DNA from: Hyphomicrobiales bacterium
Lineage (GTDB): Bacteria; Pseudomonadota; Alphaproteobacteria; Rhizobiales; Aestuariivirgaceae
Direction: 5' to 3'
DNA: 7,812 nucleotides
Assembly (NCBI GenBank): GCA_026996935.1
Contig: JALWJW010000467.1
Span: 794-8,605 of the forward strand
This document shows, in pieces, positions 1-5,512 of this stretch. Below the pieces are notes generated by a model that worked only from the letters and a program-made list of their open reading frames with translations, had not been told where the DNA came from and searched no databases. The stretch's first letter is position 1; each line of letters begins with the position of its first letter. The translations under genes and the position numbers were made by a program.

Positions 1-102
1 GAAGGTGAAGGTTTTATGCGCTTAAACATTGCCAGCACGCGCGCCAAGCTGAATGATGGCCTAGATAAGCTGGAAACAGCCTTGCGTGAATTTAACGCTT
101 AA
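1..102 (+). CDS. C-terminal end of a PLP-dependent aminotransferase, MalY/PatB (cystathionine beta-lyase) type; 5' truncated by window
   Basis: An open frame enters from the left edge and ends at TAA (100-102), giving the last 33 residues of a protein. The peptide has GEGFMRLNIAS followed by an amphipathic helix with LDKLETAL. This matches the usual end of class I/II fold-type I aminotransferases of the MalY/PatB branch, where a Gly-rich turn leads into F-x-R-L-N, containing the arginine that binds the substrate carboxylate (here R7 of the visible part), then a final helix. Family members cleave or transaminate sulfur amino acids in the cytoplasm. Only the tail is visible, so the PLP lysine cannot be checked and the substrate is unknown. 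A 69-bp gap separates it from the next gene, with no clear terminator, so co-transcription is possible. Confidence 0.65.
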   Translation, partial: EGEGFMRLNIASTRAKLNDGLDKLETALREFNA

Positions 103-171
103 ATTTTGCTACTGGTGCAATGGGGTAAAAATCAGTACACAAGGGATTGAAATTTCTAATTTGAGGGCATT

Positions 172-792
172 ATGAGCCAAAAATCACGTAAACTTCCCGG
201 GCCTGTTGCCGATGAAGATTTAAACAATACCAATTCTGTTTTAGAACTGTTGGCGACACGGCGTTCAGCTTTAGCAAAAGATATGGTGGAGCCGGGGCCA
301 TCTGATGAGCAATTAGAAAAACTGATTGAATTGGCGGTTCGAGTACCAGATCATGGCAAGTTCAAGCCATGGCGGTTTATTGTTTTTGCAGGTGAAGGAC
401 GCGCGCGCGCTGGTGATGTTCTGGCGCAGCGTTGGCAGGCATTGAACCCTAATCATTCTGCGGAAATGATTGAACAGCAACGAGCAACTTTTTTGCGTGC
501 GCCAGTGGTTGTGGCTGTGGTTTCTTCAACTGAAGAATCCAAGAAAATTCCGATTTGGGAACAGGAAATGTCGGTTGGTGCGGTGTGTCAGAATATGCTG
601 ATCGGTGCCACGGCGATGGGATTTGGTTGCCAGTGGATTTCAGGTTGGGCGGCATTTGATAAAGTGGTGCTTGAGAAATTTGGCCTTGAAACACATGAGA
701 AGATTGCCGGGTTTATATATTTAGGGACAGCCGGTTCGCCGTTATCTGATCGCCCGCGACCCGATCATAAATCACTTATGACGCGGTTTTAG
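172..792 (+). CDS. Nitroreductase family protein, YdjA-like (FMN-dependent NAD(P)H oxidoreductase)
   Basis: This 206-residue protein fits the short single-domain nitroreductase fold. The N-terminal RRS (residues 30-32) and the block VPDHGKFKPWRF (58-69) are hallmarks of the YdjA branch: the first Arg/Ser contact FMN phosphate and the PDHG-x-x-x-PW stretch forms the flavin pocket. A second FMN-binding block is the helix SVGAVCQNMLIGATAMGFG (134-152) followed by QWISGW (154-159). C-terminal LGTAG (184-188) and RPRPD (194-198) are also typical. Such enzymes are cytoplasmic FMN homodimers that reduce nitro or quinone-like compounds; the physiological substrate is usually unknown. The ATG at 172 is supported by TGAGGG (162-167), four bases upstream. 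The residues before about 22 are extra to the core fold. It ends 9 bp before the HAD gene, so the two are likely one transcript. Confidence 0.88.
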   Translation: MSQKSRKLPGPVADEDLNNTNSVLELLATRRSALAKDMVEPGPSDEQLEKLIELAVRVPDHGKFKPWRFIVFAGEGRARAGDVLAQRWQALNPNHSAEMIEQQRATFLRAPVVVAVVSSTEESKKIPIWEQEMSVGAVCQNMLIGATAMGFGCQWISGWAAFDKVVLEKFGLETHEKIAGFIYLGTAGSPLSDRPRPDHKSLMTRF

Positions 793-801
793 GTCGATAT
801 A

Positions 802-1539
802 ATGGCGCAAAATAAAGCGGGCTTTGAGGGCACCATCAAAGGCATTGTCTTTGATAAAGATGGTGTGCTGGTTGATTTTGAAAAGACATGGATAAATGTT
901 CTGGTTGAGATGGCAAGGGTGCTATCTGCTGGGGATCCAGCGTTGAATAAATCGCTTTTGAATTTGGCTGGTTATGTGAAAGAACCTGAAGGGTTTTTGT
1001 CTGGATCTGTTTGGGCAGCAGGCACGACTACCGATCTGGTTGAAGCCTGGGGGCCGTTGCTTGAAAACCGATCGGATGGGCAACTGCTTGAATTTATCAA
1101 CGTCAGTTGCTTGGATGTTGAACCTGTTGCTTTGCATGGGGTTGAGGTATTGCAAGATTTGTTTTTGGCGTTGAAAGCGGCAGGGTTTAAGTTGGGCATT
1201 GCCACCAATGACCTTGTTGATGCCGCCGTTAAGACAATGGAGGTATTTGGGTTGGATACTCATTTGTCACTGGTTTGTGGATATGACAGTGTCGAAAATC
1301 CTAAACCTGCGGCTGATCCCGTTATTGCCTTTTGTCAGGTTACAGGGTTGGAGCCAAAGGACATTTTGGTGATTGGTGATAATGTGCACGACCTTGAGAT
1401 GGCGCACAATGCCAAGGCACGATTAGCGGTTGGGGTTTTAACTGGAAATTCCAGTTTAGAAGAACTGGCTCCGCACGCTGATTATGTGCTGGAAAGTGTT
1501 TTGGATTTGCCCAAACTTTTACAACAAGAAAATATTTAA
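802..1539 (+). CDS. HAD-superfamily hydrolase, phosphoglycolate phosphatase (Gph)-like
   Basis: This 245-residue protein has all four HAD motifs: motif I FDKDGVLVD with nucleophile D18 and acid/base D20; motif II at IATND with T135; motif III lysine K168 in ENPKP; motif IV GDNVHDLEMA with metal ligands D193 and D197. A helical cap (about 24-125) lies between motifs I and II, which is the C1 cap of the phosphoglycolate phosphatase/beta-phosphoglucomutase group. The TW after motif I (DFEKTW) is common in alphaproteobacterial Gph-like proteins. The likely reaction is hydrolysis of a small phosphomonoester in the cytoplasm; 2-phosphoglycolate is the family's standard guess, but cap specificity cannot be read by eye, and an FMN or sugar-phosphate substrate is also possible given the flavoenzymes on both sides. 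The ribosome site before ATG 802 is weak, consistent with translational coupling to the nitroreductase 9 bp upstream. Confidence 0.85.
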   Translation: MAQNKAGFEGTIKGIVFDKDGVLVDFEKTWINVLVEMARVLSAGDPALNKSLLNLAGYVKEPEGFLSGSVWAAGTTTDLVEAWGPLLENRSDGQLLEFINVSCLDVEPVALHGVEVLQDLFLALKAAGFKLGIATNDLVDAAVKTMEVFGLDTHLSLVCGYDSVENPKPAADPVIAFCQVTGLEPKDILVIGDNVHDLEMAHNAKARLAVGVLTGNSSLEELAPHADYVLESVLDLPKLLQQENI

Positions 1540-1555
1540 TTTAGAAAGCGTTTGT

Positions 1556-2155
1556 ATGTTTTACGATGCCCTGAATAAGCAGTGCCCATTAGAAATTGAC
1601 CCGTTTAAAGCGCTGGTTGGACCACGGCCTATTGGTTGGATTTCAACTGTTTCAGCATCTGGGGTTGCTAACCTTGCGCCCTATAGCTTTTTTAATGCCG
1701 TGGCAGATGAACCGCCTCTGGTAATGTTTTCATCGGGTGGACACAAGGATACGTTGCTCAACATTGCTGAGACAGGCGAGTTTGTTTGTAATCTGGCAAC
1801 GCATGATCTTAAAGATGCGATGAATGTGACTTCAGGCATGGTTGATCGATCTGTTGATGAATTTGAGTTGGCAGGCCTTGAAAAGGCGGCGGGTAAAATG
1901 GTTTCAGTGCCACGCGTTGCCCTAAGCCCCGTTGCGCTTGAATGCCGTCATACAGCAAATATACCACTCAAAGATGTTGAGGGGGCAGCTAGCAAATACG
2001 AGATGGTTATCGGTCAGGTTGTTGGGGTTTATATTGATGATGGGCTGATTATTGATGGTCGTGTCGATACCTGCAGCATGCAACAACTGGCGCGCCACGG
2101 GTATATGGATTATTCATCGGTATCTGAATTGTTCAGAATTGAAAGACCGTCATAA
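1556..2155 (+). CDS. Flavin reductase-like protein, FMN-binding split-barrel (DIM6/NTAB family)
   Basis: From ATG 1556 the product is 199 residues. The open frame extends upstream to 1484, but that extension overlaps the HAD gene and encodes Trp/Cys-rich residues unlike the family, so 1556 is chosen; its ribosome site (GAAAG, 1544-1548) is weak. Family signatures run in order: PRPIGWIST (23-31), NLAPYSFFN (39-47), HKDTLLNI (63-70), FVCNL (76-80), RSVDEFELAGL (98-108) and LARHGYMDY (178-186). These are the FMN phosphate and isoalloxazine contact segments of flavin reductase-like split barrels. Members bind FMN as cytoplasmic dimers; some reduce free flavin for a monooxygenase, many are uncharacterised. 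The gene sits 16 bp after the HAD gene, making a three-gene run with two flavoproteins. No flavin-dependent monooxygenase is visible nearby, so a partner is unknown. Confidence 0.85.
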   Translation: MFYDALNKQCPLEIDPFKALVGPRPIGWISTVSASGVANLAPYSFFNAVADEPPLVMFSSGGHKDTLLNIAETGEFVCNLATHDLKDAMNVTSGMVDRSVDEFELAGLEKAAGKMVSVPRVALSPVALECRHTANIPLKDVEGAASKYEMVIGQVVGVYIDDGLIIDGRVDTCSMQQLARHGYMDYSSVSELFRIERPS

Positions 2156-2157
2156 AT

Positions 2158-3753
2158 TTATGCAGCTTTTGATTTAACGGTTTTCATTTCAAGAGGGAAC
2201 CAACCGGTAAAGGTCGCACCTTGGCCTTCCACAGATGTGACTTCCATGCCGCCTTGATGTTTCTCAAAGATTTTTTCAACAGCGGGTAGCCCCAATCCAA
2301 CGCCAAAACTTTTGGTGGTGAAAAGTGGGTCGAGAATTTTTTTCATGTTCTCATCACTAATCCCTGGACCGTTATCAGATACCGAAATCTCAACACCTCG
2401 CGGGGTGATGCTGCTTGATATTGAAATTGTTGGGTTGGGAGTTGGGTTGGCAGGCAAATCATTTCCTTTGCCGACCATTGCCTCACTTGCATTGGTAAGG
2501 AAGTTAATGACAGCGCGGGCCAAACTGTCAGCATCAAAATTGACTTCTTTATTTGCCAGTCCAAGGCTACACTCAAAAGAAACAGATTCCGGTAATTGCT
2601 CGGCAGTTTCACGAACAATATTAAGTAGCCAATCATCAAAGTTCTGTACTTTTAGGTTCAGATCTTTTGTGCGGGCAAAATCAAGAAGTTCGGTGATTAT
2701 ACCATCGCAGCGGGCCACACCCTTTTCAATACGGTCAAGGGGTTTGGTCATAGTTGGGTTATTGTTTGCGAACTTGCGGCGTAGCAAAAAGGTTGATGTG
2801 CGAATAGAGCCTAAAGGATTGCGAATGTCGTGGGCAACCGTTGCTGTTAATTGACCAAGTTGGGCCATTTTTCCTTTGCGAATGACTTCGTCTTGAGTCT
2901 CGCGCAATTTTTTCATATTGGCGTTAAGTTCGGTGTTTAGATCGGCAATGTCTGCATTCATTTCCTGCAATTGGCTTGCCATTTCGCGAGCTTCCTGACC
3001 GGCCATGTCTGAGGCAGCTTTTGCTTTGCGGAGTTGTTGGTTTTGTTTGTTGCGCGAGATGCTATATCTCCAAATAATCGTACCGATAGCGGCAAAAATC
3101 AGTAAGACTAAACCGGCAAGGAAAAATGCAATTTGTTTGGCTTGATGGTTCATCCAAACAGCAATTCCTGTGATGTCGCGGTACATTATAATCGAGCCTG
3201 CAAACTGTTTACCGACAAAAACGGGTTTGGCAATTTTCAAAATTGTATGGCTTTTGTGGTTTTTCTGTATGTAGCTTTTGGCTAAAACATCATGAGCTTT
3301 CAATGTCAAGGCAACAATTTTCTCGTGATTGACTGATTGAAACTTTGACACGGTTTTGCCCGCTTTCAGTTTTTCCTTAAACTGTGACCAGTCTTTCAAA
3401 GGGCCCAGTTCATTGGGTCTTGAAGACCAAAAGATTTCCCCTTTTGCATTGATGAACAAAACACGGTACATATTTGTACCCTTGTAGAGATCTGAAAGGA
3501 TGTACTGGTCACCGCGTGAAAGCTTGTTTAACTGGAAAGAGCGTTCCTGATTGTTGAGATTATCAAGGGCAAGTTCAGACCAGTTTCGAGATTCATTTTG
3601 CACATAATGGCGAGCCATTTGAGTGCCATAATATTGTGCGCCAAACCATGTAACGACAGAAAGAATAACAGCCCCGATACCCAGGGCAATAAAAGCGGCC
3701 CATGGTAGAGAGTCTTCATTTTTGTCTGTGGCTTGTTTTTGCTTCTTTGCCAT
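2158..3753 (-). CDS. Membrane sensor histidine kinase with CACHE-like extracytoplasmic domain (orphan)
   Basis: This 531-residue kinase has TM1 at about 18-37 and TM2 at about 207-228 around a 170-residue extracytoplasmic region. That region contains MYRVLFINAKGEIFWSS (95-111) and IAKPVFVGKQFAGSIIMYRDITG (about 174-196), a pattern seen in PAS/CACHE-type sensors. No HAMP is obvious; a long coiled coil (about 235-292) leads to the dimerisation helix with AHDIRNPLG, phospho-acceptor H308. The ATPase domain has the N box INFLTNASEAM (416-426, key N421), G1 DNGPGI (460-465), F box LFTTKSFG (477-484) and G2 GVGLGL (484-489), so it looks active. A Pro/Asn/Thr insert (about 434-442) sits between the N and G1 boxes. 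ATG 3753 follows GGGA about 8 bases upstream. No cognate regulator is adjacent, and a CtrA-type box lies about 110 bp upstream. The signal sensed is unknown. Confidence 0.92.
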   Translation of the reverse strand: MAKKQKQATDKNEDSLPWAAFIALGIGAVILSVVTWFGAQYYGTQMARHYVQNESRNWSELALDNLNNQERSFQLNKLSRGDQYILSDLYKGTNMYRVLFINAKGEIFWSSRPNELGPLKDWSQFKEKLKAGKTVSKFQSVNHEKIVALTLKAHDVLAKSYIQKNHKSHTILKIAKPVFVGKQFAGSIIMYRDITGIAVWMNHQAKQIAFFLAGLVLLIFAAIGTIIWRYSISRNKQNQQLRKAKAASDMAGQEAREMASQLQEMNADIADLNTELNANMKKLRETQDEVIRKGKMAQLGQLTATVAHDIRNPLGSIRTSTFLLRRKFANNNPTMTKPLDRIEKGVARCDGIITELLDFARTKDLNLKVQNFDDWLLNIVRETAEQLPESVSFECSLGLANKEVNFDADSLARAVINFLTNASEAMVGKGNDLPANPTPNPTISISSSITPRGVEISVSDNGPGISDENMKKILDPLFTTKSFGVGLGLPAVEKIFEKHQGGMEVTSVEGQGATFTGWFPLEMKTVKSKAA

Positions 3754-3790
3754 TTTTTATTTCCCAGTCCCGCACAGCATTATTCATTTA

Positions 3791-3832
3791 GTGCGTGATG
3801 CGTTGAATTGAATTCAAGCCAACGCGATGCAC
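3791..3832 (-). other. Imperfect hairpin in the leader of the histidine kinase gene
   Basis: An interrupted inverted repeat lies between the lyase stop and the kinase start: outer arms GTGC (3791-3794) and GCAC (3829-3832), inner arms GCGTTG (3800-3805) and CAACGC (3820-3825). Inside is a 15-bp palindrome, TTGAATT-G-AATTCAA (3803-3817), which competes with the inner stem. It is not followed by a T-run on the minus strand, so it is a poor intrinsic terminator. It could be an operator for a dimeric regulator or an RNA fold about 40 bases before the kinase ATG. Function is not known. Confidence 0.35.
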
Positions 3833-3861
3833 TCTTGAAGGGTCAGAATACGAAACTATAC

Positions 3862-3876
3862 TTAATAATGGTTTAA
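3862..3876 (-). promoter_or_regulatory. Putative CtrA-binding box (TTAA-N7-TTAA) upstream of the histidine kinase
   Basis: On the minus strand this reads TTAAACCATTATTAA, an exact TTAA-N7-TTAA, and its first half (TTAAACCAT) is close to the TTAACCAT half-site favoured by CtrA in alphaproteobacteria. It lies about 110 bp upstream of the kinase ATG and just after the lyase stop codon. A convincing -10 hexamer at the expected distance is not clear; TATTCT 12 bases downstream is the nearest candidate. The motif is short and AT-rich, so chance occurrence cannot be excluded, but it is one of two perfect instances noticed, both intergenic. Confidence 0.4.
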
Positions 3877-3880
3877 TGGG

Positions 3881-4720
3881 TCAGCTTAACGCGCGGGACC
3901 TTGCCAGAAGTTTTTCAGCTCTTTTGAGGTGAGGGATGTCATACATTTGGCCATCTATCGCCACAACCCCCTGATTCTTTGATTCTTTAAATGCCTCAAT
4001 AATTTTTTGTGCATTTTCAATTTCGGTTGCAGATGGTGTAAAAACGTCATTTATAACGTCAATCTGGTTCGGGTGGATTGCCATTTTGCCGGTAAAGCCA
4101 TCTCGTGCGGCGGCAAGGGCCTGGATGCGTAAACCGTCAGGGTCTTTAAAGTTTGGGTAGATTGAATCAATCGGTTCGACATTTGCTGCACGTGCGCCTG
4201 CCAGGCACAAATTTCGTGCCATGCGATAGGGTTCTGTGAGGTTGCCTTGTTCGTTGTACGCTGTTGTGGCCCCAAGGGCGTTTGAAAGGTCTTCTGCGCC
4301 CCATGTCATGGCGGTTAAATTGGCATTGAGATTGCCATAGGTACCTAAAGTGAAAAGGGAAGCGGCTGTTTCTGTTGCAATGGCGATAATGGGTCGTGAT
4401 TGCCCAAGGCTTTGGTTGAAGGCTTTTACATCATCGCCTGAATTTGTTTTGGGGAGCATGTATCCATCTGGCAAGTGTGCTTGTGTTGCTTCTAAATCAA
4501 GCTCGGTTAAGCCGCTGTCGAGCGGGTTCACCCTTACATATATTTGTGCATTGGTGGCGGGGCGGTTGGCAAGAAGGCTTTTGAGAATTTGACGTGCTTG
4601 TGGTTTGTTGCCGATGGCAACGGAGTCTTCCATATCCAAAATCACCACGTCAGCAGGGCTGGCCAAAGCTTTTTCTATTTTGCGTTCACTATCGCAGGGC
4701 ACAAATAACCAGCTACGCAT
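3881..4720 (-). CDS. CoA-ester lyase of the HpcH/HpaI aldolase / CitE-like family
   Basis: This 279-residue protein matches stand-alone CitE-like lyases. Visible motifs: RSWLFVPCDSERK (2-14), ILDMEDSV (27-34), VRVNPLDSG (62-70) with substrate-binding R63, IATETAASLF (114-123) with Mg ligand E117, TWGAEDLSNALGA (139-151) with the acidic pair E143/D144, the CoA-contacting GKMAIHPNQ (211-219) and a C-terminal DGQMYDIPHLKRAE (256-269). Relatives cleave malyl-CoA, citramalyl-CoA or 3-hydroxy-3-methylglutaryl-CoA to acetyl-CoA plus a 2-oxo acid; it is not a citrate lyase beta subunit here because no CitD or CitF neighbour exists. Residue 9 is Cys where Gly or Ala is common. Its ATG shares one base (4720) with the stop of the MaoC gene, so translation is coupled. 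A hydratase feeding a lyase is the likely arrangement; which hydroxyacyl-CoA is used cannot be told from sequence. Confidence 0.88.
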   Translation of the reverse strand: MRSWLFVPCDSERKIEKALASPADVVILDMEDSVAIGNKPQARQILKSLLANRPATNAQIYVRVNPLDSGLTELDLEATQAHLPDGYMLPKTNSGDDVKAFNQSLGQSRPIIAIATETAASLFTLGTYGNLNANLTAMTWGAEDLSNALGATTAYNEQGNLTEPYRMARNLCLAGARAANVEPIDSIYPNFKDPDGLRIQALAAARDGFTGKMAIHPNQIDVINDVFTPSATEIENAQKIIEAFKESKNQGVVAIDGQMYDIPHLKRAEKLLARSRALS

Positions 4721-5181
4721 CAGACTTGACCTTTCGGGTTTTTACGCATGAAAGCTTGCCGGGTGCATTGGGCTACCAAAGTGCCGTCTTGTTTAAATGC
4801 GCGGTGGATGAATGAAACAATTCCGGCATCGGGGCGTGACTTGCTTTCACGTTTATCAAGTACCTCGGTTTTGACGTTTACTGTGTCACCTTGAAATAAA
4901 GGGGCGGGGAAGGTGACATCTGTCATACCCAGATTTGCAATGGTGGTGCCTAATGTAAGGTCATTGACAGAAATACCGATCATTAAACCTAAAGTGAAAA
5001 GGGAATTCATTAATGGTTGGCCCCATTCTGTTTGTTCGCAGAAATTGCGATCAATGTGTAAGGGCTGTGGATTCATTGTCATGCATGAAAACGTCATATT
5101 GTCGGTTTCGGTGACTGTGCGGGTGATTGTGTGGTGGTGGATTTTACCGATTTCAAATTCTTCAAACCATAAGCCAGCCAT
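4720..5181 (-). CDS. MaoC-family (hot-dog fold) acyl-CoA hydratase/dehydratase
   Basis: This 153-residue single hot-dog protein has the MaoC layout: FEEFEIGK (6-13), VTETDNMTF (23-31), MNPQPLHID (36-44), PLMNSLFTLGLM (56-67), LGMTDVTFPAPLFQGDT (84-100) and a final strand ending near 145. Members hydrate or dehydrate enoyl-/hydroxyacyl-CoA. In canonical (R)-specific hydratases the dyad is in D-x-N-P-x-H; here the segment is T-M-N-P-Q-P-L-H, keeping N37, P38 and H42 but with Thr at the Asp position and two residues added before His. I recall the same TMNP-x-PLH form in MaoC proteins paired with CitE-like lyases, so it is probably a subfamily trait. The start is set by AAAAGGAA ending six bases before ATG 5181. 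First gene of the leftward unit, overlapping the lyase by one base. Confidence 0.88.
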   Translation of the reverse strand: MAGLWFEEFEIGKIHHHTITRTVTETDNMTFSCMTMNPQPLHIDRNFCEQTEWGQPLMNSLFTLGLMIGISVNDLTLGTTIANLGMTDVTFPAPLFQGDTVNVKTEVLDKRESKSRPDAGIVSFIHRAFKQDGTLVAQCTRQAFMRKNPKGQV

Positions 5182-5185
5182 GTGT

Positions 5186-5200
5186 GTTCCTTTTCGGTTC
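5186..5200. promoter_or_regulatory. Possible LexA-type box GTTC-N7-GTTC over the maoC-like ribosome site
   Basis: GTTCCTTTTCGGTTC is an exact GTTC-N7-GTTC direct repeat, the form recognised by LexA in alphaproteobacteria. It ends five bases before the MaoC-type start codon and overlaps its ribosome site (GGAAC on the minus strand). An SOS operator usually overlaps the promoter, and this one would lie in the 5' leader unless transcription starts very close to the gene. Eight fixed bases occur by chance at about this frequency in a window this long, so the call is weak. Confidence 0.2.
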
Positions 5201-5357
5201 TATATTCTGCGTTTTTCATTGTAAGTTTAATTTGGGCAGAATAACCAGGTAAAGTGAAAAATTTAATCGGCACCACATCCTTTTTTGAAAGCTGAAGTCA
5301 TCAGACTACATTCTGTGAATGAAACAGGAACACTTATTCTACCTTTAGTTGTGGGGC

Positions 5358-5383
5358 GATTCTGGTGAGTCGTAATGCGAGTC
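5358..5383. promoter_or_regulatory. Cluster of three GANTC (CcrM methylation) sites; a fourth at 5527-5531
   Basis: GATTC (5358-5362), GAGTC (5367-5371) and GAGTC (5379-5383) fall within 26 bp, and GACTC lies at 5527-5531. GANTC is the target of the cell-cycle adenine methyltransferase CcrM in most alphaproteobacteria, and random sequence would give about one or two in this whole intergenic region. I saw none in the other intergenic gaps of the window. The fourth site sits between the CtrA box and the TATACA hexamer, where methylation could alter promoter strength. Methylation itself is inferred. Confidence 0.5.
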
Positions 5384-5402
5384 GTGCACATTTAGAGAAC
5401 AT

Positions 5403-5411
5403 TGTGGATAA
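5403..5411 (-). promoter_or_regulatory. DnaA box 1 (TTATCCACA on the minus strand)
   Basis: TGTGGATAA is the exact reverse complement of the high-affinity DnaA box TTATCCACA. A degenerate copy (TGTGGAAAG, two mismatches) follows at 5417-5425 in the same orientation, and another two-mismatch copy (TGTGAATGA) lies at 5314-5322. A perfect 9-mer is very unlikely by chance in a region of this size, and there are two. Confidence 0.6.
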
Positions 5412-5450
5412 GTGGTTGTGGAAAGAGATTCTGGCAACTGTTGTAAGGTG

Positions 5451-5480
5451 TTGACATATATGAATTTAATTTGATTTAAT
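5451..5480 (+). promoter_or_regulatory. Sigma-70-like promoter toward the receiver-like gene
   Basis: A consensus -35 TTGACA (5451-5456) is followed 18 bp later by TTTAAT (5475-5480), a 5-of-6 match to TATAAT. Transcription would begin near 5487, inside DnaA box 2, and the CtrA-type box would lie just downstream of the start. In that position both DnaA and CtrA would be expected to interfere with this promoter. The promoter would leave a leader of about 125 bases before the chosen ATG at 5611. Confidence 0.5.
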
Positions 5481-5484
5481 GGGC

Positions 5485-5493
5485 TGTGGATAA
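5485..5493 (-). promoter_or_regulatory. DnaA box 2 (TTATCCACA on the minus strand)
   Basis: A second exact TGTGGATAA lies in the same orientation as box 1 and 82 bp from it, close to eight helical turns. It sits five bases after the -10 hexamer of the predicted promoter and four bases before the CtrA-type box, so DnaA bound here would overlap the predicted transcription start. Confidence 0.6.
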
Positions 5494-5497
5494 GTTG

Positions 5498-5512
5498 TTA
5501 ACTCATCGTTAA
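5498..5512 (+). promoter_or_regulatory. Putative CtrA box (TTAA-N7-TTAA), with possible -10 TATACA at 5533-5538
   Basis: TTAACTCATCGTTAA is an exact TTAA-N7-TTAA, the full CtrA consensus. The hexamer TATACA begins 20 bases after the second half-site, placing the box near -40 to -35 of a second promoter starting around 5545, the usual geometry for CtrA-activated genes. The same box would sit downstream of the start of the TTGACA promoter, so CtrA could repress one start and activate the other. A near-miss, TTAA-N6-TTAA, occurs at 5466-5479 and is probably part of the -10 region instead. Confidence 0.5.

Noticed and set aside
401..410. Alternating GC run (five GC dinucleotides) in the nitroreductase gene
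   Set aside because: It encodes an ordinary Arg-Ala-Arg-Ala stretch in frame and is too short to treat as a repeat feature.
1484..1555. Upstream extension of the flavin-reductase-like gene to an ATG at 1484
   Set aside because: It would overlap the end of the HAD gene by 56 bp and adds Trp/Cys-rich residues absent from the family; ATG 1556 gives the normal N-terminus.
2312..2854. A 180-codon open frame on the plus strand inside the histidine kinase gene
   Set aside because: It lies wholly antisense to well-recognised kinase domains, has basic Ser/Arg-rich low-complexity content and no family resemblance; it is a shadow frame.
4913..5224. A plus-strand frame antisense to the MaoC-type gene and running into the divergent region
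   Set aside because: No recognisable domain or ribosome site, and it is opposite a clear hot-dog fold gene.
5466..5479. TTAA-N6-TTAA as another CtrA box
   Set aside because: Spacing is 6, not 7, and the second TTAA is better explained as part of the -10 hexamer TTTAAT.
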